The notes beneath the pieces were generated by a model, which worked only from the letters and a program-made list of their open reading frames with translations, did no database searches and was not told the origin of the DNA. Shown here one piece after another: positions 23,879 through 35,175 of a DNA stretch of 64,000 bases (position 1 is the first letter of the stretch; every line of letters begins with the position of its first letter). The position numbers and the translations under genes were made by a program. The DNA comes from Wurfbainia villosa. Lineage: Eukaryota; Streptophyta; Magnoliopsida; Zingiberales; Zingiberaceae. The stretch lies in the NCBI GenBank assembly GCA_025175895.1, contig CM045990.1:60017704-60081703 (forward strand), read 5' to 3'.

Positions 23879-24330
23879 GCCAAAGAAGAAGAAACAAGGT
23901 GGAGCAAAGATGGTGGGAGGATCTCAGGGAGGAGTGAAGAAGCCGAAAGGCAAGTGCTTCACTTGCAAGCAGGATGGACATTGAAAGAAGGATTGTCCCA
24001 ATCGAAAATAGAATAAAGGTATATCCTTTGGTCTAGTCGTTGAAACATGGTTAGCAGTGTTATCTACTGGCACCTTGTGTGTAGATACGGGAGCCTCTGA
24101 TCATGTCTGCAATACTTTGCAGGGGTTCCAGGAAACACGACGACGAGCTGAGGGAGAGATTATCATTTAATTGGGCAATGCCACGAAGGTGGCGGCTATT
24201 GCAGTGGGAGATATTTTATTTATCTTTTGAGAAAAATAAAGTTTTGGTTCTTAAGAATTGCCTTTATGTACCTTTATTTAGAAAGAATTTGATTTCGGTT
24301 TCTAAATTTTTTATGGATAGATAATCTATT
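23879..24330 (+). pseudogene. Gag tail and protease, right arm of composite
   Basis: Plus-strand gag C-terminus with K-P-K-G-K-C-F-T-C, then a knuckle in which the residue after His is a TGA stop (23983-23985, TGG in the intact pattern). Protease V-D-T-G-A-S-D-H-V keeps its D-T-G triad near 24080. Frames then change, with several stops before the integrase. The N-terminal part of gag is absent. Confidence 0.8.
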
Positions 24331-25545
24331 TCTTTTAATGACAGAGTCATTATAAAAAAGAATAGGGAGATTATCTGTTCTGGTACATTGATAGGAAATT
24401 TGTATATACTTGAACCAAAAGCTCCCACAATGCAAATAGAAGTTAATAACTCATCTTCTAATTCCAATGAGAGAAAAGAACCTTGAAAGATGAACCAAAC
24501 ATATCTTTGGCATCTTAGGCTTGGTCATATTAACCTGAGCAGAATTCAAAGGTTGATAGCTGATGGACCTCTGGATGCATTAGTGGCGGAAGATTTCCCA
24601 ACCTGTGAATCTTGCTTGGAGGGTAAAATGACCAAGAGGCCTATTAAGGCCAAGGGGTATAGATCCAAAGATGTGTTAGAATTGGTTCATTCTGATTTGT
24701 GTGGTCCTATGTCTATCCAGGCTAGAGGTGGTTTTGAGTATTTCGTCACTTTTATAGATGATTATTCGAGATATGGATACATTTACTTGATGTGCTACAA
24801 GTCTGAATGCTTTGACAAGTTTAAAGAATTCAAGACCGATGTGGAGAAATGTCAAGGAAAAAGTATCAAGATACTACGATCTGATCGTGGTGGTGAGTAC
24901 CTCTTGGGAGATTTTAGTAATTACTTATCAGAGGCTGGGATTCAATACCAATTATTTGCACCTGGCACACCCCAACAGAATGGTGTAGCAGAGCGAAGGA
25001 ATAGGACTCTTATGGAGATGGTTAGATCGACGATGAGTTATTCTGAGTTGTCAGATTCATTTTGGGGATATGCTCTAGATACGGCGGTGTACATTCTGAA
25101 CTTGATTTCATCTAAAATCAGTGCCTTCTACTGCCACAGAATTGTGGACTGGGCGAAAGCCTAGTCTAAGACATATTCGGATATGGGGAGTCCAGCACAT
25201 GTGCTGAAGGAGGATGCTGGTAAGTTGGAACATCGTACAGAAGTATGCATGTTCGTTGGCTATCCTAGAGGAACGAAAGGTGGTTTGTTTTATAGTCCTA
25301 GAGATCAGAGGGTCATCGTTATCACGAACGCTAGATTTCTAGAGGAAGACTATGTGATGAACCACAAGCCCATGAGTAAGATTATTCTGGAGGAATTAAA
25401 AGGGGAAGTCACTTCTTCAGTACCACCGGTACAAGAGGATATACCACAAGTCACTACACTACGTGTCACAGAGGATAAACAAGTGATACCTCATCGTAGT
25501 GGGAGGGTTGTGAGACAGCATGATAGATTCATGTTCTTGTGAGAA
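24331..25545 (+). pseudogene. Copia integrase, right arm of composite
   Basis: Zinc-binding region W-H-L-R-L-G-H-I-N with C-E-S-C near 24610, then the catalytic core with I-D-D-Y-S-R-Y-G, R-S-D-R-G-G-E-Y and T-P-Q-Q-N-G-V-A-E-R-R supplying the D,D,E triad. The Y-G-Y-I-Y-L-M and F-W-G-Y-A-L patterns match the Tork/Angela branch. The frame is lost near 25120 and regained at 25183 for the C-terminal part, which runs to a TGA at 25540-25542. Confidence 0.85.
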
Positions 25546-27148
25546 TCTTCTGATTTGGTCCCTAGCGAACATGAACCTGATCCCTGGATATATGACGAGG
25601 CAATCCAAGATAAAGATGCAGTATCTTGGCAAAGTGCAATTAATACTGAGATTGAATCTATGGATTCAAATCAGGTCTGGGAGCTAGTGGAACCACCCGA
25701 TGGTGTAAAAACCATTGGATGCAAGTGGATCTACAAAAGAAAGAGAGGAATAGATGGGAGGGTTGAGACCTTCAAAGCGAGGCTTATTGCGAAGGGGTAT
25801 ACTCAGAAAGAGGGTATCGATTATGAGGAGACCTTTTCGCCGGTAGCCATGCTTAAGTCTATCCGAATTCTCTTATGCATTGCAGCTCATATGGATATGA
25901 GGTGTGGCAGATGGATGTCAAGACAGCTTTTTTTAATGGAAGTCTTGAGGAAAACATCTATATGAAGCAACCATAGGGATTCATTGCGAAAGGCAAAGAG
26001 CATCTTGTATGTAAGCTTAATCGGTCCATTTATGGATTGAAGCAAGCTTCGAGGTCTTGGAACATCCGATTTGATGAGGTAATCCAGTCTTATGGATTTA
26101 TTCAAAGTCCAGATGAGTCTTGTGTATACAAGAGATGTGATAGAAACGTAGTGGTATTTCTTGTACTATACGTAGATGACATTTTGTTGATTGGAAACAA
26201 TATCAAGGTGTTATCGGACGTAAGGGTATGATTGTCCAAACAGTTTTATATGAAGAACTTGGGAGAAGTGGGACACATCCTTGGGATCAAGGTTATAAGG
26301 GATCGCAGGAAAAGGATGTTATGCTTATCCCAAGCTTCATACATAGACATGATTATGGATCGTTTTAGCATGCAGAACTTCAAGAAGGGTTTTCTACCTT
26401 TCAAGCATGGAGTTCCTTTATCTAAGGAGATGTGTCCTAGAACATTTGAGGATATAGAGAAGATGAAGGCGGTTCCTTATGCCTCGGCAGTAGGAAGCCT
26501 CATGTATGCGATACTATGTACGAGACCAGATATCTACTTTGCCGTGGGCATGGTTAGCAGATATTAGAGAAATCCAGGATAGGGACATTGGACTGCGGTA
26601 AAGCATATATTGAAGTACCTAAGAAGGACTAGGGATTATATGCTAGTTTACCAAGCAGACCAATTACTCCCTATGGGTTACACAGATTCTGACTTCCAAT
26701 TAGATAGGGATAACAGTAAGTCTACCTCAGGTTTTGTGTTTACTTTGGGAGGTGAAGCCATTGTATGGAGGAGTGTCAAGTAGAAATGCGTGGCGGACTC
26801 TACTATGGAAGCTGAGCATGTGGCAGCCTCTGAGGCGGCCAAAGAAGTTGTGTGGCTCAGGAACTTCTTGATGGACTTGGATGTGATTCCTGGTTTGCCC
26901 AGAACTCTCACAATTTATTGTGATAACAATGGTGTAGTTGCAAACTCGAAGGAACCACGAGCCCATAAGGCAAGTAAACACATAGACCGCAAGTACCACC
27001 TGATACGAGAAATCGTAAAGGAGGTAGAAGTTGTTGTTGCCTAGAGTGGATCAGAGGATGACCAAGTACACCCTTTCACTAAGGCCTTTCTAGCGAGAGC
27101 TTTTGATAGGCATGTGGAGGGAATGGGAATCAGATGTATGGCAGTATG
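25546..27148 (+). pseudogene. Copia RT-RNase H, right arm of composite
   Basis: Reverse transcriptase starts with W-Q-S-A-I-N-T-E and V-W-E-L-V, then K-A-R-L-I-A-K-G-Y-T-Q. A frameshift lies near 25900. The Y-V-D-D catalytic motif is intact near 26170. Stops occur at 26229 (TGA), 26563 and 26579 (TAG) and 26782 (TAG). RNase H has Y-T-D-S-D-F and S-T-M-E-A-E-H-V-A. A damaged end lies before the tract ATAAGTGGGAGAT. Many stops look like CAG or TGG changed by a single transition. Confidence 0.85.
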
Positions 27149-27182
27149 AGGACAGCATAGTCTTTTTGTATAAGTGGGAGAT

Positions 27183-29202
27183 TGTTAGGTTGTATACTGA
27201 AAAGTCTATCTTTTGTATGAACATCTTTATTTTTGACATAAGAATCACATGATCATTGTTTGCATATTTATGATTATGCATATTGTCTAATACATTACAT
27301 TGTAGATAACATGGTGTGTGGTGTCACACGGGAGATCATGTTATCGACTCCTTGTAAAGTATAAGTAAAGGCTCACAACCGAGATGACTTTGGATAAACC
27401 ATTGGTATGGTTGTAGTGTGATTTGGTATTGGTTTGTCTTGACCATAGAATCACACTAGTGCACTTTGTGTGTATTGAGCAGGACCGACTTAGAGGTGAT
27501 TCGATTTATTGCTGACTGCATAATTGAATCGGACCTCAGATATTATATTGTACATACTCTTAATCCCGATATAATAACATGCACATATAGTTAGTATTCA
27601 TTTTTTTGATTTACCAATGGGCGAGAATTAGAGATTAAATCGATAGGCTCGGTAAGTTGGGAAATGATATTATTTATATGGTGTGCAGTTGATTATAGGA
27701 GGAAACCATGTCATATATATTAGGATGATGATGTCCCCTTGAGGAGCTCATAAGGTTCATCATGTAAACCCTGCAGGTGGACTTGGTCTGACATGATGAA
27801 AAGGTTGAGTGGTACTACTCGTGGAGTTAGATGTTGATTAATTAATGGTCAGTAAATTAATTGATCGATGGACATTCGAGATGTTAAGCACGGGGAGAAA
27901 ATATACAAATAATATATGGAGCCCATATTAATTTATGGGGGTTGGTGAGGTAGATCAATGATGATCCTCTAGTTGAATGGATTATCATTAATAGATCGGA
28001 CTTTATGTGGGCTTGATCCATTGGGTGGCCAAGATCCAACTCCTCCTCATGGTCCCTATTGTAGCCTATTAATACCTCATGAAGCTTAGATCCAATGGAT
28101 GAAAACAAAACTCTAGATCCAACGGTTGAGATTAAATCTCTAGATCCGACAGTTGAGATTAAATCCCTAGAACCAATGGTGGAGATTTAAACAAGGCTTA
28201 TCCCTAACCCTATAAAAGGAGAGGATTGGGGTGGGTGGAAACTTGATGGATGAGGATTAGGGTTTGCTTCCCTTAGGCGGCAAGCAATCCTAGTTAGGTT
28301 AGGATTAGGAGTGGGCGGCTAGGGTTTGGGTGTTGGGGTGGGTGGCAACAAGAGAAGAAGGACCTTTCTTCTTCTTCCTAAGGTGTTATCGGCAACCTAT
28401 CCTTCTTCCCTCTTCTTTGGTCGGTGCTTAACCTATCCTTCTTCCCCTCTTCCTTGGCCGGAAATTAGGAGAGCTAGGGTTAGGGTTTTGGGCGGCTACA
28501 AGGTGAAGATTGTTTATCTTTTTCTTCTCCAAGTGTTGGCTGACGCCCATTCTCTTATTGTTTCTCTTTTAGCTGGTTCCTATACTCCATGTTCTCTTCC
28601 TTGGCCGGTGGTAACATTGAGTCTATTGACTTGGTGGCCGGTTCTAGATAGGAAGAAGAATTTTGTTTTATGATCTTCCTTTGTTCGGAGTGAACAAGAA
28701 AAGGAAGATTGGTGATCTAGGAGGGTTCGACTTTTGGAAGATCGTTGCCCACACGACGTCCAAAAGGAGGAAGGACATATAATAGAAGATCAAGAGGTAT
28801 AATCTTGTTTATTTTGATTAGTGTTCTTTTGTATTATGTCTATAATTATTTTCAATTATGTGCATGTTGTATGTGGTTGTTTACTTTATGTATGTGGCTA
28901 ATATAACTTGTACCCTGAACATAAACACAAAAGTTAGCGATCCGTACATCGTCTATTCCGTGGCTATTCGTAGAATAGTGGTTGGTTGCTTGAACAACAT
29001 GTTTGTTCAAGTGACTACTGTAATCGAATAGCACAACGATGAAACGGTTACTTGGGTGATCTCTTTTGTCTATGATTAAATTTTTTTTAATCCGGGAACA
29101 TCAATGGGATCGCCATGAACAAGCGACCGAGTTGAAAGGGGAAGCGAAGTTTCTTCACCTTCATGTGGAATAAGAGCTTCGGTTCCGGACAAAAACCCTT
29201 CA
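27183..29202 (+). repeat. LTR C (3' LTR, plus)
   Basis: Starts TGTTAGGTTGTATACTG directly after the polypurine tract. Contains TATAAAAGG (28211-28219). Near its right end TGGAATAAGAGC resembles a decayed PBS copy, and the segment ACAAAAACCCTTCA to 29202 matches the extended ends of LTRs A and J. Because of decay the right end is approximate. Confidence 0.75.
28211..28219 (+). promoter_or_regulatory. TATA box in LTR C
   Basis: TATAAAAGG at the same relative place as in LTRs A and J. Confidence 0.55.
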
Positions 29203-29616
29203 GGTAGCCGACTTCGTGATGGACTTGGAGCACCGCTGGCTAGCATCGTCTCATCTCAACTCCGAGAGTCTTGGTTTTTGGTTTATCATTGGTGTTTGGA
29301 TATGTCTTTGGTTTTTGTGTGATGATTGTAGTCTGTGACTATTGTTGTTGTATCTCTCTTTTTCGGTTTTGTTATGGTGGTTCTTAGTTTTGGTGTTAGT
29401 CATACTGGTATGCATGTGTGTGGGATTGTATTGTTGTTGTGTTGTTTTTGCTGTGTTTTGATGTGTTATTATGGTTACATTATTATATGTTATGTTTATT
29501 GTGGGCTCAAGGGCCTTGTATTAACACGAGATGTTGCCACATACAGGGGAGATGTTATCCGTTTGCTTTTTGGTACGGCATACTATCGGGGCATGACAGT
29601 ATTACTATGGTTTGCC
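29203..29616. other. Unassigned T/G-rich sequence
   Basis: Very rich in GT and TTG words; the plus frame through 29335-29610 reads as hydrophobic residues but has no known motif and simply runs into the RNase H fragment. Probably retroelement-derived debris. Confidence 0.4.
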
Positions 29617-30412
29617 ATGAAGAATTCAAAGAAAGGACTTCTACCGATGTCACATGGTGTGGGTCTTTCGAAGACTCAAAGTCCCTCTTCTAGAGAGGAG
29701 AGAGACCGCATGGACAAGATCCCTTATGCATTTGCCATAGGATCTATCATGCACGTCATGCTATGTACTCGTCCTGATGTCTCATATGCTTTGAGCATGA
29801 CGAGCAGATACCAGTCAGATCTAGGTGAGCATCACTGGATAACAGTCAAGAATATTCTTAAGTACTTGAGAAGGACTAAAGAATATTTCTTGATATTTGG
29901 AGGCTATGAGAAGCTAGCTGTAAAGGGTTACAACGATGCCAGCTTCCAAACTGAACAGGATGATTATAGATCACAGTCAGGGTTCGTGTTTTGCTTGAAT
30001 GGTGGCGCTGTGAGCTGGAAGAGTTTGAAGCAGGACACAGTTGCAGATTCTATAATAGAGGTCGAGTATATTGCTGCATAAGAGGCAGCAAGGAGACAGT
30101 TTGGATCTGCAAGTTCATTACTGAGCTTGGGGTGGTTCCTAGCATAGCAGATCCTATAGAGCTCTATTGTGACAACAATGGAATGATTGCGCAAGCTAAG
30201 GAACCTCGCTCATACCAGCAGACCAAACACATACTACAGCGCTTCCATCTCATTTGAGAGATTATCGATAGAGGAGATGTAAAGATTTGCAGAGTACCCA
30301 CAGAGGCTAACGTCGCAGATCCCTTGACCAAGGCTTTGGCACAGAAAAATCATGATGGTCACACTAGGTCATTGGGTATTAGATACTACAGTGATTGGTG
30401 CTACTGCTAGTG
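29617..30412 (+). pseudogene. RT C-terminus and RNase H of copia element H
   Basis: Begins M-K-N-S-K-K-G-L-L-P-M-S-H-G, then C-T-R-P-D-V-S-Y-A, L-K-Y-L-R-R-T-K and S-G-F-V-F-C-L-N-G-G-A-V-S-W, all typical of Tork/TAR-type copia. Active-site change: the usual T-D-A-S in RNase H reads N-D-A-S. A stop at 30079-30081 and a frameshift follow. The end (T-K-A-L-A) lies just before GTGGGAGAT and the LTR. Only the 3' end of pol is present. Confidence 0.8.
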
Positions 30413-30418
30413 GGAGAT

Positions 30419-32225
30419 TGTTAGTGAAAGCCCTAGAGTCAATCATGTGATGATTGTTGTATGGACTTGTTGTATCATATTCATATATATATAAAAATAT
30501 TTCTTTATGGTTATTATACTTACTTGTATTGGTGCCAAATAACAAGTATAATAACGTCCTTGAGTAGAAGGTTCTTATCTATATCAATCGATTGGTTGAA
30601 TCGATAATGAGATGATATAGAGAATACTACTCTTAATCATTTCTAGTCAAGTATTAACATTTAGGGACAATGTTAATGCAAAGAGACTAGCATGTAGGTC
30701 AACTCGATGACTTGATCTCACAAGTCATGGATATGAGATATCAAGTTGACACATGAGTATACATTGGAGAATGTATATTGAATGACCCGCCATGAGAAAG
30801 TATCATGGATCGTTATAAGAGTGTCATATACTTTCTCATGTGACTATTAGTCCTTGGACCTGAAGTCACCATGGTTCCCTAGATAAGGAGTTGCACACTT
30901 TGGCTTCGTCAAACGTCACCCGTAAATGGGTGGACTATAAAGGTGATTACTGGGTATGTAACAAATTATGCGAAGGGATGTAAGTGATGTAGATGGGATC
31001 TATCCCTCCTATATGACGGGAGTGACATCATGATTCTTGATAGAGTGAGACCACTAAGTGCATGACCATGCCCAAATGAGTCAATATGAGATATTGAGCT
31101 CATTTGATTAGAGTGAGTCTACTTGGAGTTTAAGATATAGATTGTACAGAGGATGACGCAGTCTATGCCTTAATTAGTCAATCTAGATGTCATGGATAGA
31201 GGGACATTATCACATATTGTGAGAGTCACAATTAGTAGTCACAAAGGTGATGTTGGATCTCAACATTGTTGTAACTTGGGTAGCAATGATGTGTTGCTAG
31301 ATACCATTCCTTGCTTATGTTTCTAAATCAGTTTAGGAGCATTGCCAACGTTACAAGAACCTATAGGGTCACACACAAAGGGCAATTAGATGGAGATTAG
31401 GTTCATATGATGGACCATGAGCATTCGGTTCATGTGATGAACCAAAATTGGATTAAGAGTAATCCGAATTACACTAATTGAGTTGGACTCAATTTGTTTT
31501 AAGTGTTGAATGAGTCTAATTTAGATTTGATTCATTGGTTCAATTTAAACTAATGAATAGAAATTCATTAAATTAAAGTGACTTGAATCAAATGGTTGGA
31601 TTTGATCAACCATGGGAGATAAGAGGTCAAGTTTGACTTGACTTGAGAGGGATGATGAATGGTCAAGTTTTACTTGACCAAATGCAACGTCATGATGACT
31701 TGGCATGGGTCAGCCAATGATGATGTTCCACATCATCATTGACACATCATGGGGTGCCACATCATTAGGAAGACCAAGAGCCATGGCTTTTGGTATTACA
31801 TGGTTTAAACCTCCATGAAATGGTCAGCCACATTATGTGTGATTAGTGGTGAATTGTAGTGGATTAACTTCATCTTCTTCCCCCTTTGCTCTCCTCTCAA
31901 GCTCTCTCTCCCTCATCCTTCTTTCCGTGGACTTCTAAGAGTACTAGCACACTCTAAGTTGTCTTCTCCACCTATTGTTCGATTGGATACTTGTAGAGGA
32001 GTGTGCACTTGACACTCTTCAAGATTCGGCAAAGCATTTGGACGAGCGGGATACGCGAAGGGCGTCGTTACAAGGGAAATGCTCTTATCATGTAGATCTA
32101 AGGTAGATATAAGTTTTCTTGACACATACATGTATTATTTTTGTTAATCTTCGCATGGATCTGTGGTCGAATTTCGAGGCTTTCGCAATAAAAAAAGCGG
32201 TTTTTGCGACTCGGATAGTCTAACA
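30419..32225 (+). repeat. 3' LTR of element H
   Basis: 1807 bp, TGTTAGTGAAAGCCC to GATAGTCTAACA. It follows a polypurine tract and is unrelated to LTRs A-E by eye. The next bases are ATAAC, expected as its duplication. The 5' part of H is missing. Confidence 0.75.
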
Positions 32226-32230
32226 ATAAC

Positions 32231-32808
32231 CTCCATCTCATCCGAATGAGAAGAAGCAAGCTCAAGTGAGAAGGAGAGCTCAAGTGAAGAGGGAAGCGTC
32301 TACCTCAGATTTGGAACAAGAGGATTGGGTAAGTGAGGTAAAGAAACTACCCTCTCAAGATGTCATTTCCATGATTACTAGTTTGACTAAGGACTTGTTT
32401 AGAGTAAAGAAGAAAAACAAATGCATGCTTGATAAAATTAAGAAATTAGAAGAAAAGCTAGAAAATGCATGTTTAAATGATAATGATTCTTCTTCTATGA
32501 CAAATGATGCATGTTTAGAAGAAAATAGGACTTTAAGGGAAAAAGTATATTTCCTCACTAAGGCCCTTGAGAAATTCACAATTGGCTCAAACACTTTAAA
32601 TATGATCATTGGGAGCCAAAGAGCAAGTTTTAACAAGAAGGGCCTAGGTTATAAAGGATCCAAAAATGAAAAAGCCTACCATTGTTTAATTGCTAGAGGA
32701 CAAGCTAAAACAACCATGGTAGCTAGGAAATGGATCCCAAAGGATTACTTGGTGAACCCTATTGGAAAGAATCTATATTGGGTTCTTAAGTCAATCCTCA
32801 AGGGTTAG
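32231..32808 (+). pseudogene. Gag C-terminal part, element K
   Basis: Open frame homologous to the last third of F gag: an acidic/Ser region, then a probable coiled coil (about 32340-32600), G-S-N-T-L-N-M-I-I-G-S-Q-R-A-S-F, and the C-terminal pattern R-K-W-I-P-K-D and S-I-L-K-G followed by TAG at 32806-32808. The W-V-P-K of F reads W-V-L-K here. The N-terminal capsid half and knuckle are missing because of the element H junction at 32225. Confidence 0.85.
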
Positions 32809-33866
32809 AGAAACCTAGGATAGTCAACCATAGTTGGAATTATTTTATATCATGATAAATGGTTGACTTATGATCTTTATGATGATGTTGGGATAATATT
32901 TGATTTATGATCATGATGTGCAATTATGGACAATATTTGTTTTATGATCATGATGGGTGTTTTAGGATGATACTAAACCTTGGGTAGAATTGCATGAAAT
33001 TGTGGTTAAGTATAATTACCTTAGTTACATCTCATAATTCACCATAAGGCTAACTTGATTGAAAACATAACAATGGGTGAGATGTTAGGTTGGTACAAAT
33101 GATTTACTAATGCTTATGATATTTAGATGGGTCACTTAGAGTATCATGACATAGCAATCATAGACCAACCATGGGGAAAGCTTATATTTAATTCATGGAC
33201 ATTTTGTCCAAAGATCATGGTTGAATATTTATAATGTTTTAAAACCATTTCATGTTTTGAAAATTGAGAGTTCATGCATTGAAACATTCCAAGGAAAATC
33301 TAGGCTTTCAAGTTGATAAAAATTTGAGTAATTTTCAAACTTTTGAGTTTTTGCCTTATTTTCGAAAATTGAATGTATTTTCATGAAAAATAATTTTTTC
33401 TTGATAAAGGGACTCATAAGAAATGTGTTCCCTAAATTTCATGATTTTTTAAATTTTACTGAATATTTAATGAATTTCTGAATTTGGGGTTCAGAAATCA
33501 GAAATCTAAGTTTTCGGATGCCAATCGACTGCCTATCTGAATCAGTCGACTGATGTACTGTGCAAGAGCACAATAACCTATTTTAAATGCTTTTTAGCCT
33601 GATTTTGGTATTTTATTTTCTTTAGACTTTGATGTCATGTTGTATAACATATGTTAGATGTTTTTGATGGTGTCAAAGGGGGAGAAATGTTAGTGTTTAA
33701 GTTAATCATGCTAGGGAGAGAATTAGATTGTGTTAAGGGGGAGTTACATGTATTAAGGGGGAGTGTTTTGATACTCATGTTATGTTTACATGCTTTCCTT
33801 GCCTTAGTGTTTTGTTAATGTTTTCCCTAACTTAAACATGGTGCCACACATCAAAATGGGGGAGAT
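32809..33866 (+). other. 3' noncoding region with polypurine tracts, element K
   Basis: AT-rich and noncoding; resembles 38839-40121 of F read on the other strand. Tracts CAAAGGGGGAGAAA (about 33676), TTAAGGGGGAG (about 33735 and 33755) and ATGGGGGAGAT (33856-33866) precede the LTR. Has one perfect ATCAGTCGACTGAT (33541-33554). Confidence 0.7.
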
Positions 33867-34763
33867 TGTTAGGGCAATCAACCCAAGTATGATTTGGTTT
33901 TGATGTGTGTGGAAAAGGATTTAAGTTAGGTTGTTTATGTGATTTGATGTGTGTGTTTAAGTTGTGCAGGACTTAAGTGAATCACACATGTGTTAGCTTG
34001 ATAAAGCATTGATGAGTTCACCATCTCATGGCTCGGGTCCTTGAGTCAGTGAAGGATGGCATTGCGGAAGCCATGTGCTTGGTGCATCCGAGGGACCGTC
34101 GGATGAGGAGCATTAGAGTGAAGCCAAAGGAAGCAGACTTCAAGGCGAGACACGAAGAATGGTACTAGAGAAGTCGCGGGCTTAGTGCATCCGAGGGACA
34201 TGGAAGGACGAAGAGAGCTTCGGTGAGGAACTCCATAGGGAGATGAGAGTTGAGCGATTGTAACCTGGGACTGGGTAGCTCATATGTGAACTTGGTCGAA
34301 TGGCTAAGTCAAGTGTTGGATGTTCAAACTTAGTTTTGAGGTTTTACTCGACAAGTCGGATGCTCAAACAAGTGTTTGTTTGAGGTTTTATCCGACATTA
34401 GTCGACTGCTCTGAGTCGACTGATTGTCGACTGGTGTTCGACTGAAGTGTTTCTGGCCAAGAAGTTGACTACTAGGGATTGGCAGTCGACTCCTGCACCA
34501 TCAGTCAATTTCTAAGCGACGACATTCAACTGCTAAAGGTAGTCGTGGGCACAAAAGGGTTTTAAGTCGACTGATTGCCTAGATCACTCGACTGATAGCT
34601 TGATCAGTCGACTGATGGGCATAATTAGTCGATTTCCCAGTGTGTCATTGGACTGCAACGGTCGCGATTTGGCATGGTCAGAATCCATTGGAACAACAGC
34701 AGTCGACTGATGGAATGCAACAGTTGACTACTGCATGTCCAATGGGAAGAAACCCCTCTTCTC

Positions 34764-34772
34764 TATAAAAAG
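34764..34772 (+). promoter_or_regulatory. TATA box in LTR K
   Basis: TATAAAAAG, placed as in other Sirevirus LTRs here. Confidence 0.55.
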
Positions 34773-35175
34773 AGAGGTTGGGAGCCTTGGGCCACCTAAT
34801 GCTTCCACTCCTATTCATGTTCTAAGGCCTCCCACGACTTCCTAGTGTTTTCTACTCCTTTCTCTCTATTTTCACTCATATTATCTTGTGAGAAGAGGAG
34901 TTGATGTAAAGAGGTTTCTCCATCTTGCTTGAGCAAAAGGAGAAGTTTAGTGCCTTGGTTGAGGGAGTGATTCACCTTACGAATCATCCGTAGATTAGCG
35001 GCAAGGGTTGTGAACCATGTTACATCCTAGTCTTAGCGTTTGCTTCTCTTTATCTTTGTCTTTAGTTTTAATTGTCTTGTTTAAGCATATATTCCACTGC
35101 GCTAATTACTCTTGTAGATGATTAAGACGCGAGTGATTTCCATCTAAGATCATCGGGGCTATTCAACCCCCCTTT

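Larger units (their letters stand above)
17611..29202. mobile_element. Head-to-head composite of Angela/Tork-like copia halves (B and C)
   Basis: The left arm is a minus-strand LTR (17611-23065, with nested P) followed by a polypurine tract and RT/RNase H on the minus strand to 23878. The right arm is plus strand: gag tail, protease, integrase, RT, RNase H, polypurine tract and LTR C to 29202. Both LTRs are in the 3' position, facing outward. The overlapping part (23066-23878 against about 26367-27182) is roughly 90% alike by eye. No matching duplication was found at the outer ends. Confidence 0.75.

Noticed and set aside
29335..29616. Hydrophobic N-terminal part of the ORF reaching into the element H RNase H
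   Set aside because: No RT match upstream of the M-K-N-S-K-K start; the composition reflects GT-rich DNA.
34380..34740. Regular palindromes as a CRISPR-like array
   Set aside because: Spacing is irregular, units vary, and the context is a plant LTR.
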